In this document: positions 1 to 7,280 of the stretch, one piece after another
Layout: the number at the start of each line of letters is the position of its first letter
Position numbering within the stretch: the first letter of the stretch is position 1
Origin: Gp7-AA6 sp036001245
GTDB taxonomy: Bacteria; Acidobacteriota; Thermoanaerobaculia; UBA5066; Gp7-AA6
Direction of reading: 5' to 3'
Length of the DNA: 64,000 bases
Assembly: GCA_036001245.1 (NCBI GenBank)
Contig: DASYUL010000142.1
Location: 25,021-89,020, forward strand
The notes under the pieces: generated by a model
What the model saw: only the letters and a program-made list of their open reading frames with translations
Databases searched by the model: none
Told to the model about the DNA's origin: nothing
Translations under genes and position numbers: made by a program

Positions 1-992
1 GTCGTGTCGGGGAATCGCGGATCGCTCTTCTGGAACACGGGCTGGCGGTGCATCGGGCAGAAGAAGGCACGTGTCTCCACCCCCTTCTCCTTCATTGTCG
101 CCATCACGCCGTCGCGCCCGCGGCGAAAGGAGTCTCCGAGCTTCACCCCGTACATCCAGTAGACGTTCTTCGCGCCGGGCGCTTCCCACGGCAGTTCGAC
201 ATCTTCGATGCCGGTGAACGCCCCCGCGTACCAGCGCGCGATCTCGCGCTTCTTCTCGATTTTCTCCTCGACTTTCTCCGTCTGCGCGAGACCGATCGCC
301 GCCTGCACGTTCGTGATTCGGTAGTTGAAGCCCATCTCCCGGTGGACGAACCGAGGGTGTTCGAAGGCCTGGTTGCGCAGCAGCCGCATCTTCTCCGCGA
401 GAGCCGGGTCGGTGCAGAGCACCATCCCGCCTTCGCCGGTCGTCAGGATCTTGTTCCCGTAGAAGCTGAAGCAGGCGGCGTCGCCGAAGCTTCCGACCCT
501 TTGGCCCGCGATCTCCGCCCCGTGCGCCTCCGCGCAGTCCTCGATCACGAGGAGGTCATGGCGGCGGGCAATATCGAGGATCGCAGGCATGTCGCAGGGA
601 TGCCCGTACATGTGCACGGCCATCACCGCGCGCGTGCGCGACCCGATGCCCTCCTCGAGCTTCTCGGGATCGATGCACCAGGTCTTCGGGTCCGCGTCGA
701 CCAGGACCGGTCGCGCTCCCGCCTCGATGACAGTGTTCGCCGAAACGATCAGCGTGAAGTCGGGGATGAGCACGTCGTCCCCGGGGCCGATCCCGAGGGC
801 GACGAGCGCCATGTGAAGGCCGGTCGTGCAGCTCGAGCAGGCGACGCCGTGGGGAGCGCCGCAGAAGCGAGCGACGCTCTCTTCGAATCGCGTGATGTAG
901 GAGCCGAGCGAGGAGATCCAGTTCGTCTCGAGGCAGTCGAGAACGTACTTGCGCTCGTTTCCGTCCAGGACCGGCTCCCAGACCGGAATCAT
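1..992 (-). CDS. DegT/DnrJ/EryC1 sugar aminotransferase (3' end outside window)
   Basis: Reading the minus strand from the ATG at 992 gives an open frame beginning MIPVWEPVLDGNERKYVLDC that runs off the left edge after 330 codons. It is a PLP-dependent aminotransferase of the DegT family, which transfers an amino group to a nucleotide-linked keto-sugar. The fold-type I signatures are visible: an acidic motif EDCAEAHG near residues 151-158 and the PLP-lysine motif SFYGNK with Lys about 181, followed by TTGEGGM. The family is usually 365-390 residues, so roughly 40 C-terminal residues are missing. Closest by pattern are GDP-perosamine synthase (Per/RfbE) and WbpE-type enzymes; the exact sugar cannot be told. 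It is divergent from the glycosyltransferase at 1082, with 89 bases between. Confidence 0.85.
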   Translation of the reverse strand, partial: MIPVWEPVLDGNERKYVLDCLETNWISSLGSYITRFEESVARFCGAPHGVACSSCTTGLHMALVALGIGPGDDVLIPDFTLIVSANTVIEAGARPVLVDADPKTWCIDPEKLEEGIGSRTRAVMAVHMYGHPCDMPAILDIARRHDLLVIEDCAEAHGAEIAGQRVGSFGDAACFSFYGNKILTTGEGGMVLCTDPALAEKMRLLRNQAFEHPRFVHREMGFNYRITNVQAAIGLAQTEKVEEKIEKKREIARWYAGAFTGIEDVELPWEAPGAKNVYWMYGVKLGDSFRRGRDGVMATMKEKGVETRAFFCPMHRQPVFQKSDPRFPDT

Positions 993-1081
993 CGGGTATT
1001 TCCTCCCCGCGGCCGCTTCCGCGGCCGGTCGGCGGATGGTATCCCGCGGTGCCTGGACGCGCCGTATGATCCCCGTCAAAG

Positions 1082-1906
1082 ATGGCGCATTTCCGCGGCC
1101 TGACGATTCTCTTCCCGGTCTGGAACGAGGAAAGTGGCATCCACCGGGCCATCGCGGCCGCGCAAGAAACCTGCGAGACGCTTTTGGCGGAGGACGAGAT
1201 CGACGACTACGAGATCCTCATCGTCGACGACGCCTCGACAGACGCGACGGGCGCGATCGCCGACGAGATGGCCCGCAGTGAGCCGAGGATCCGCGTCATC
1301 CACCACCCCGAGAATCGAAAGCTCGGAGGAGCCCTCAAGTCGGGATTCTCCGAAGCCCGCAAGGAGCTCGTTCTCTACTCGGACGCAGACCTTCCATTCG
1401 ACATGGCGGAAACCCGCAAGGCCTGCCGGCTGATGCGAATCTATCGTTCCGACATCGTCGCGGCCTATCGGCACAGCCGGACCGGCGAGGGGTTCGTCCG
1501 CGCGTTCTACAGCCACGTCTACAACTGGCTGGTCCGGATCTCTCTTGGCCTCCGGATCCGCGACGTGAACTTCGCCTTCAAGCTCTGCCGCCGGCGCATA
1601 TTCGAGCAGGTGCGGTTGGAGAGCGAGGGCAGCTTCATCGACGCCGAGCTCCTCGCTCGAGCCGACCGGCTCGGGTACCGGATCATCCAGTTCGGGGTCG
1701 ACTACTTCCCGCGCACGCACGGGATCTCGACGCTCTCCTCCGTCGGCGTGATTCGGACGATCATTCGCGAGATGTTCCGTGTCACGCCCGAGATCTGGCG
1801 GCTGCGCAGGCTTCCGCCCGGAAAACTCGCTACCCCGGTGTCTCCAGCGGACGGGCCCGTGGCCGCAAGCCGAGTGGGCGCCGCCTCGCGGCAGCCCGAG
1901 CGTTGA
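1082..1906 (+). CDS. Family 2 glycosyltransferase, polyprenyl-phosphate hexose synthase type
   Basis: A 274-residue protein with a GT-A fold pattern: LTILFPVWNEE near residue 8, the nucleotide-binding IVDDAST near 48-54, and an acidic YSDADLP motif near 101-107. The length and the lack of obvious transmembrane helices fit a cytoplasmic-face dolichyl/polyprenyl-phosphate mannosyl- or glucosyltransferase, which charges a lipid carrier with one sugar. A TATGAT hexamer at 1065-1070 ends 11 bases before the ATG, so any leader would be very short. The stop codon overlaps the TTG start of the deacetylase gene, which implies translational coupling. The donor sugar is unknown. Confidence 0.85.
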   Translation: MAHFRGLTILFPVWNEESGIHRAIAAAQETCETLLAEDEIDDYEILIVDDASTDATGAIADEMARSEPRIRVIHHPENRKLGGALKSGFSEARKELVLYSDADLPFDMAETRKACRLMRIYRSDIVAAYRHSRTGEGFVRAFYSHVYNWLVRISLGLRIRDVNFAFKLCRRRIFEQVRLESEGSFIDAELLARADRLGYRIIQFGVDYFPRTHGISTLSSVGVIRTIIREMFRVTPEIWRLRRLPPGKLATPVSPADGPVAASRVGAASRQPER

Positions 1907-2745
1907 ATCGGCTCCTCATCGTCAACGCCGACGACTATGGCCTTACACCGGCGGTGAGCCGGGGGATCCTCCGGGCACACCGACAGGGAATCGTCACGAG
2001 CACCTCCGTTCTCGCGGTCGCGCCCGGCTTCCCTGAGGCGAGTGTCTGGCTCAGCAGAGTGCCGTCGCTCGGGGTTGGCGTCCATTTAGCGGCGGTCGGT
2101 GAAGACCCACCCCTTCTGCCCGCCGCGCAGATCCGCTCGCTCGTCGGTCGTGACGGCCGCCTGCCGCCGAGCTGGAAGCATTTCCTCCTTCACGCGTTGT
2201 CCGGTCGAATCCGCCCGGCGGACCTGGAGTCCGAATTCGCGGTGCAGATCGAGCGCGTCCTGGCGCTCGGAGTCCCGGTCACGCACCTCGACACCCACCA
2301 GCACCTCCACCTCTGGCCGGAAGTGCGCGAGGCCGTTCTCCGGCTGGCCCGGCGATTCGGCATCCGAGGGATCCGGATCCCGCGCTCGAGCGCGCGGCGG
2401 ATTCCGGGGCTCGGCCTGATGCTGTTCGCCGCGCCGCTCCGGCGGCGGGCGAGTGAGGAAGGTCTCAGTTTCCCCGATGCATCCGTGGGATTCGACGAGT
2501 CCGGGCGCATGGGACAAGCGCGGCTGGCGCACGCCATTGACCGGCTCCAGCGTTCGAGCGCGCACACAGCGGAGATCATCGTCCATCCCGGCGAGGCACA
2601 CGACCCCGACCGCGAGCGTTACGCCTGGAACTACCGATGGGAGGACGAGCTTGTGGCTCTCTTGGACGGAGAGACGCGCGCACATGTCGAGCGGGCGGGC
2701 TTCCGACTCGGGACCTACGCGGACCTGGCGCAGGAACGGCCGTGA
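1903..2745 (+). CDS. ChbG/HpnK (YdjC) family carbohydrate deacetylase
   Basis: This 280-residue protein starts MNRLLIVNADDYGL at a TTG codon that overlaps the previous stop (TTGA). That start is preferred because it places the family's N-terminal metal-binding NADDYGL at residues 8-14. Other family motifs are THLDTHQHLHLWP at about 127-139 (metal-binding His) and IIVHPGE near 226. Members remove N-acetyl groups from GlcNAc-containing oligosaccharides or glycolipids, as in chitobiose or hopanoid deacetylation. The context, between a lipid-sugar synthase and a methyltransferase, suggests tailoring of an envelope glycan or glycolipid. Confidence 0.85.
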   Translation: MNRLLIVNADDYGLTPAVSRGILRAHRQGIVTSTSVLAVAPGFPEASVWLSRVPSLGVGVHLAAVGEDPPLLPAAQIRSLVGRDGRLPPSWKHFLLHALSGRIRPADLESEFAVQIERVLALGVPVTHLDTHQHLHLWPEVREAVLRLARRFGIRGIRIPRSSARRIPGLGLMLFAAPLRRRASEEGLSFPDASVGFDESGRMGQARLAHAIDRLQRSSAHTAEIIVHPGEAHDPDRERYAWNYRWEDELVALLDGETRAHVERAGFRLGTYADLAQERP

Positions 2746-3407
2746 GCGGCTTCGCTCACGACGTGTTCGAGCTCTACGCGCGCCAGCCCTGGCGCGTCCG
2801 CGCGCACGTCCGGATTCGATGGCTGACCTGTCCATTCGAGGTTGTCGCCGCCGACGTGCCGGAGGCCGGGCGCATTCTGGACGTCGGCTGCGGACACGGC
2901 GCCTTCTCCGCCTATCTCGCTCTTCAGAACGAGCGCCGCCGGGTGGTGGGAATCGACGTCGCCGAAGACAAGATCCTCGCTGCCACAGCCGCGGCCGGCG
3001 CCGCCGCAGAAAAGGGCCGGACCAACCTCTGCTTCACGCTTGCCGACGCGGAGACCGTTCCCGAGGGCCCGTGGGATGCGATCGTCGTGTTGGACGTTCT
3101 CTACCTGCTCCAACCGGAACGGCAGGAGTGGCTCCTCCAGCGTTGCGCCCGGGCCCTCGCGCCCGGCGGCATCCTCGTCGTCAAGGAAGTCGCCGCGCGG
3201 CCCAGGTGGAAGGCGGCGTGGAACCGGATGCAGGAGAATCTTTCCGTCCGCGTGCTGCAGATCACTCGCGGGGGGAAGCTCTGGTTTCTCCCTCCCGCGC
3301 GACATGCGAGCTGGCTCGTCGCGCAAGGCTTGGAAGTCCGGGAGCGCCCAATTCACGAAGGCTTTTTCCACCCCCACCATCTCATCGTGGCCCGCCGCCC
3401 GCGTTAG
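2742..3407 (+). CDS. SAM-dependent class I methyltransferase
   Basis: A GTG start at 2742 overlaps the deacetylase stop (GTGA) and gives 221 residues; longer upstream starts would overlap the deacetylase extensively. The Rossmann motif ILDVGCGHGAF near residues 44-54 and the acidic VVLDVLYLL segment near 125 mark a class I SAM methyltransferase. The acceptor is unknown. Its place as third gene of a tightly coupled set suggests O-, N- or lipid methylation in the same glycan or glycolipid pathway. Confidence 0.8.
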   Translation: MSGFAHDVFELYARQPWRVRAHVRIRWLTCPFEVVAADVPEAGRILDVGCGHGAFSAYLALQNERRRVVGIDVAEDKILAATAAAGAAAEKGRTNLCFTLADAETVPEGPWDAIVVLDVLYLLQPERQEWLLQRCARALAPGGILVVKEVAARPRWKAAWNRMQENLSVRVLQITRGGKLWFLPPARHASWLVAQGLEVRERPIHEGFFHPHHLIVARRPR

Positions 3408-3434
3408 GAAAGGAGGTCGCCGCCTGGGGCTCCT

Positions 3435-4598
3435 CTACGCCACCCAGTGCCAGTTCACGAACCGGGCGGCGGCCGCCAGCAGAAGTAACCCCGAAACGAT
3501 CCACCAGGCGAGGCGCACGCGCGGACGGCCGCGCGATCCTTCGACGAGCGAGAAGTAGACGGGATAGACGACCAGGAGATACCGCGGGAGCCCGGCCGAG
3601 AGGCCCGTAGTCATCGGAAGCACGATCGCCGATCCGGTCCACGCCGCGTCCGCCCACCTCTTCCTCACGAGCTGGTGGACGCCGACCGCCGCGAAGACGA
3701 GCGCCGCGCCGTAATCGAGCGCGAGAGTTGGATCGCTCCGCCACGACATGTGCTTGAAGCGCAACCCCATCGAGAAGAACCATGCCCCGATTCCCGAGAC
3801 CGAGCTCGTTCCGCGGTGCCACCCTTCCATGGACCGGAAGAACAACCCCGGCTCGCCGTAGATCCACCCGACTCCGAAAATCCAGAGAAAGACCGCCGCC
3901 GCCGGGACGGCTCCGATGAGAAGGGCTCGCCCCCACCGATGCCGTTCCTCGCCGGAGCGCCTCTCCATCGCTGCGAGGAAGAGAGCCGGCGCCACGGCGA
4001 TCGCGGAGGCCTTCGTCAGCCCGAGCAGGAAGCCCCAGAGGAGCGCCTTTCCGGTCGGTCCCCCGCGCGCGTCCCGGAAGGCGAGGAGCGCGAAGAGGAG
4101 GAACGTCGATTCGGCGTAGACCGCCGCGAGGAAGAACGCCGTCGGAAAGAGGAGAAGAAAAGCGACGGAAGCCCACGCGTCCTTCTCGCCGAGCCGGGCC
4201 ACCCCCTCCCGGAAGAGGAGGCTCATCGCGAGAAACAGGCAGAGGTAGGTGACGAGAAGTCCGGCGTGAAAGCCGTCCATTGCGAACGTGTCGTGAAGGA
4301 CCTTCGCGGCCGTCGGATAGAGCGGGAAGAAGGCGTGATTCGACGGCTTGCCGTCGGGGGGCGGCTTGCCGTACCCCCACTCGATGATCGCGAGATACCA
4401 CCCGGAGTCGAACTTCGCGTAGAGGGGCGCGCGGAGCTCGAGCGGGATCTCCCAGCGCGTGCGGTGCTCGATCGGCAGATAAGTGCGCGCGACCATTCCC
4501 CAGGCGCCGAGTGCCAGGGCCCACGCCGCCACGACGAGAAAGAGCCGTGGCGGCCCGAAGTGACGGTTCAGGAAGGAAATGAATTTTTCGAGGCCCAC
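3435..4598 (-). CDS. PIG-V-like integral membrane mannosyltransferase
   Basis: A 387-residue polytopic membrane protein with about nine or ten hydrophobic segments. It carries the PIG-V/GT76-type signatures FDSGWYLAIIEWGY (63-76) and NHAFFPLYP (87-95), which in the family lie in the first extracytoplasmic loop and include the catalytic acidic residue. Eukaryotic PIG-V adds the second mannose to GPI; bacterial homologues use polyprenyl-phosphate sugars on surface glycans. It converges with the methyltransferase (27-base gap) and is followed on the minus strand only by its own stop. The bacterial substrate is unknown. Confidence 0.75.
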   Translation of the reverse strand: MGLEKFISFLNRHFGPPRLFLVVAAWALALGAWGMVARTYLPIEHRTRWEIPLELRAPLYAKFDSGWYLAIIEWGYGKPPPDGKPSNHAFFPLYPTAAKVLHDTFAMDGFHAGLLVTYLCLFLAMSLLFREGVARLGEKDAWASVAFLLLFPTAFFLAAVYAESTFLLFALLAFRDARGGPTGKALLWGFLLGLTKASAIAVAPALFLAAMERRSGEERHRWGRALLIGAVPAAAVFLWIFGVGWIYGEPGLFFRSMEGWHRGTSSVSGIGAWFFSMGLRFKHMSWRSDPTLALDYGAALVFAAVGVHQLVRKRWADAAWTGSAIVLPMTTGLSAGLPRYLLVVYPVYFSLVEGSRGRPRVRLAWWIVSGLLLLAAAARFVNWHWVA

Positions 4599-4620
4599 GC
4601 GCCGGAAAGTGTAGCTGCGG

Positions 4621-4639
4621 AACCTTGGACTTTGAACCG
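4621..4639. repeat. Heptamer repeat just after the LigD-polymerase stop
   Basis: On the minus strand this reads GGTTCAA AGTCCAA GGTT, about 2.5 units of a 7-base repeat, starting a few bases after the TAG stop of the LigD polymerase gene. The same units recur at 8150, 21546, 37171, 44654, 44707 and possibly 49415. Confidence 0.6.
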
Positions 4640-4641
4640 GG

Positions 4642-5565
4642 CTAAAGGCGCTTGAGCGCCTGGATCGCCGGCTTCAGGTCCTGACGGTGCTTCCAGAAGT
4701 CCGCCCAGGGGTCCGGCTTCGCGAGACGCCGATCGAAGTTGAAGATGTTGAATTCCGTCGGTTCGAGCGTCGGCTTCACCTCGGACCACTCCAGGGGCGT
4801 CGAGACCGGCGCCCGGGGGAAACGGCGAACGCAGAACGGCGACACGACGGTCTGAGCGAACCCATTGCGGAAGGGGTCGATGTAGACCCTCCCCTTTCGT
4901 TTGGCGATCGAGCCCTCCATCGTCAGCTCGGTCGGGTACGCGGCCGCGAGCTTCCTTCCGAGCGCGTCGGCGAACCAGCGAACCTCGTCGGCGTCGGGAC
5001 CGACCTTGATCGGCACGAATACGTGGAGCCCTTTCTTACCGGACGTCTTGGCCCACGAGAGGAGCCGCAGCGCGTCGAGCGCTTCCTTCACTTTGACTCC
5101 CGCCCGCGCCGCGTCCGCGAACTTGCCCGAGTCGGGATCGAGGTCGAAGCAAACCCAGTCGGGCTGCCGGGGATTCGGCGCCCTCGCGCCCCACACGTGC
5201 ACGGCGATGCAGCCGAGGTTCGCGAGCGCGAGCTGCGTCTCGAGCTTTCCTCCCACGACGTAGTTGCGAACGCCGTTCTCGTGGACGATCCGCTTCGTCG
5301 GCGTGTCCTTCGGCATCGAGTCGGGCTTTTCCTTCTGGAAGAAGCACTTTCCGACGAGCCCGTTGGGACAGCGCTTGAGAGACAGCAGGCGGTCCTTCAC
5401 CCACGGCTTCAGCTTCGGAAAGATGAACGCGTAGAACCGCACGAGATCGAGCTTCGTGTACCCCTCGTCCGGCCAGAAGACTTTGTCCGGGTTGGAGACG
5501 CGGATCGGGAGCTTCTCCGGCGGGATCGAATCTGCCGGAAGCCGCTTGCGGCGGGACGCGGTCAC
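4642..5565 (-). CDS. ligD: LigD-type primase-polymerase (AEP) domain protein
   Basis: The GTG at 5565 overlaps the ligase stop (GTGA) and gives a 307-residue protein. This is the archaeo-eukaryotic primase-like polymerase part of LigD, which fills gaps with (ribo)nucleotides at Ku-bound double-strand breaks. The N-terminal block PIRVSNPDKVFWPDEGYTK, the metal-binding FDLDPD near residues 138-143 and AKTSGKKGLHVFVPI are characteristic. The length equals an isolated POL domain, so this is a complete stand-alone domain rather than a fragment. It is the third gene of the split phosphoesterase-ligase-polymerase set. Confidence 0.9.
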   Translation of the reverse strand: MTASRRKRLPADSIPPEKLPIRVSNPDKVFWPDEGYTKLDLVRFYAFIFPKLKPWVKDRLLSLKRCPNGLVGKCFFQKEKPDSMPKDTPTKRIVHENGVRNYVVGGKLETQLALANLGCIAVHVWGARAPNPRQPDWVCFDLDPDSGKFADAARAGVKVKEALDALRLLSWAKTSGKKGLHVFVPIKVGPDADEVRWFADALGRKLAAAYPTELTMEGSIAKRKGRVYIDPFRNGFAQTVVSPFCVRRFPRAPVSTPLEWSEVKPTLEPTEFNIFNFDRRLAKPDPWADFWKHRQDLKPAIQALKRL

Positions 5566-6512
5566 GTCGGCTCCGGAAAGATGACCTCGTCGGGACTCTT
5601 GTCGTCGCGCAGCCCCAGGAAGACAGGTTGGCGGAGCTTCCAGTCGTGGGTCCACTCCTGAAACCGGATCTGCGCGACGAGCTTCGGGGCGAGCCACACC
5701 GCGCCCCTCTCGCGCGGCGGATCGACGAACGGCGGGGTCTTCCGGACGAGCGGCTGGAACTTCTTGTAGAGCGTCGCCAGCGTCTTCTGCGTGAAGCCGG
5801 TCCCGACTTTGCCGACGTATCGGAGGTCGGAGCCGCTGTACGCCCCGAGCAGAAGCGCGCCGAGGTAGGGGCGCGATCCGGCCGGGGGCGTGTAGCCGCC
5901 GATGACGAACTCCTCCTCCTGGTGGACCTTCACCTTGAGCCACTTCCGGCTGCGCCCCTCGATGTACGGCGCGGAGGCGTCCTTGCCGACGACGCCTTCG
6001 TACCCGCGCCTTTTCGCCTGCTCGTAGGCCTTGAAGCCGTTGGAATGGAGGCGACGCGCCGCGACGAGATGGTCTGTGTCGCCAATCGCCTCTTCGAGGA
6101 GGTCGCGGCGAACGGACAACTGCTCGTTGCGCAGATCGCGCCCGTTCCGATAGAGACAGTCGAAGACCGCGTAGACGTACGGCACGTCGCCCCGCTGGAG
6201 CAGTTGAAAGCGGGAGACGAGATTGCGGTCGAACGCCGCGACCTCGCCGTCCAGCAGAAGAGTGCGTTCGCGGAGGCGCTCGAGCGCTCGGGCGACATCG
6301 GAGAAGGTCCCGGTGCGATCCTTGGCGTTACGGGAAAGGAGCTTGACGCGGTCTCCCTCCTTGTACGCGAGGATGCGGTAGCCGTCGTACTTCTCCTCAT
6401 AGACCCAGCCCGGGTAGTGGAACGGCTCCTGAACGAGCGTCGCGAGCATGGGCCGCACCCGAAAAGGGATGCGGTGGGAGCTCGCCCGGTTTTTCCGAGC
6501 GGCTCGTTTCAC
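5562..6512 (-). CDS. ligD: ATP-dependent DNA ligase (LigD ligase module)
   Basis: This 316-residue protein holds the nucleotidyltransferase and OB-fold of the LigD ligase. Motif I is EEKYDGYR, with the adenylated Lys at residue 41. The motifs LLDGEVAAFD, YEGVVGKDASAPY and RKWLKVK follow in order. It seals nicks after end processing in bacterial non-homologous end joining. The start overlaps the phosphoesterase stop (ATGA at 6509-6512) and its own stop overlaps the polymerase start, so the three parts are probably made in step. LigD is usually a single polypeptide or a two-part enzyme. Confidence 0.92.
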   Translation of the reverse strand: MKRAARKNRASSHRIPFRVRPMLATLVQEPFHYPGWVYEEKYDGYRILAYKEGDRVKLLSRNAKDRTGTFSDVARALERLRERTLLLDGEVAAFDRNLVSRFQLLQRGDVPYVYAVFDCLYRNGRDLRNEQLSVRRDLLEEAIGDTDHLVAARRLHSNGFKAYEQAKRRGYEGVVGKDASAPYIEGRSRKWLKVKVHQEEEFVIGGYTPPAGSRPYLGALLLGAYSGSDLRYVGKVGTGFTQKTLATLYKKFQPLVRKTPPFVDPPRERGAVWLAPKLVAQIRFQEWTHDWKLRQPVFLGLRDDKSPDEVIFPEPT

Positions 6513-7216
6513 GAGGTTGGCCGGTTGGAATGCCAGACCGACTTGCGGCGGCTCCGCTTGGGCGGCGCGAGGAGCTCCGGCTGCTTCAGGAGCTTCTTTA
6601 TGAGAGCCGGCGGATCGCCGGTGGCCGCTTTCACGATGTCGCCGCCTTCGTCGCGCGCGATCTCGGCGAGGATGCGGCCCGACACGGCGGAACGCGGCTC
6701 CTTCTCGGTGATGTCCTCCTTGCTCGCGAACTCGTCACGGTGCTTGATCAGGAGCCATGGCGGGCGGCCGCCCTCGCGTGCCCGGATCCGGACGAGGACC
6801 CACGACCCGTGGAGTTTCTTGCCGTCGAGCCGGAACTTGAGCTCCCCCTTCTTCAATGCCGCGTCCACGTCGGGCACCTCGGGCGTCCACGTCCCGTAGT
6901 CCCAGATCATGACCGTGCCCCCGCCGTACTCCCCCTCCGGGATGATCCCCTCGAACTTCGCGTACTCGATCGGATGGTCTTCTGTCTGCATCGCCATTCT
7001 CTTGACCGGGGGATCGAGCGACGGGCCCTTCGGGACCGCCCACGAGAGAAGCACGCCCTTCCACTCCAGGCGGAAGTCGTAGTGGAGCGCTGTCGCGCGG
7101 TGTTTCTGAATCACGTAGATGAGCTTTTTCTTTTTCGCGCGGTGGGGAGCCTTTCCGCCGGCCGGCTCCGGCGTTACGCCGAAGCGACGCTTCTTGCGGT
7201 ATTCGGTGAGTCCCAC
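6509..7216 (-). CDS. ligD: LigD-type 3'-phosphoesterase
   Basis: A 235-residue protein matching the 3'-phosphoesterase module: the LIYVIQKHRATALHYDFRLE block with the conserved His and Asp-Arg set, WAVPKGPS, DHPIEYAKFEG, and EGEYGGGTVMIWDYG. It trims 3'-ribonucleotides or 3'-phosphates at broken ends before ligation. The order phosphoesterase, ligase, polymerase is that of Pseudomonas LigD, but here each module has its own start and stop. The basic C-terminal tail may help tethering. The gene is divergent from the membrane protein at 7281. Confidence 0.9.
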   Translation of the reverse strand: MGLTEYRKKRRFGVTPEPAGGKAPHRAKKKKLIYVIQKHRATALHYDFRLEWKGVLLSWAVPKGPSLDPPVKRMAMQTEDHPIEYAKFEGIIPEGEYGGGTVMIWDYGTWTPEVPDVDAALKKGELKFRLDGKKLHGSWVLVRIRAREGGRPPWLLIKHRDEFASKEDITEKEPRSAVSGRILAEIARDEGGDIVKAATGDPPALIKKLLKQPELLAPPKRSRRKSVWHSNRPTS

Positions 7217-7265
7217 AGTTCAGTGATGGTGCAAAGGCGGTGCCCCGCGTTCCGCGGTCGTTGAC

Positions 7266-7271
7266 TATAAA
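7266..7271 (+). promoter_or_regulatory. Candidate -10 box (TATAAA) before the DUF2298 gene
   Basis: TATAAA ends 9 bases before the GTG start at 7281, in a divergent intergenic region. No recognisable -35 hexamer sits 17 bases upstream. If used, the mRNA would be leaderless or nearly so. Confidence 0.25.
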
Positions 7272-7280
7272 CTCTTCTCA

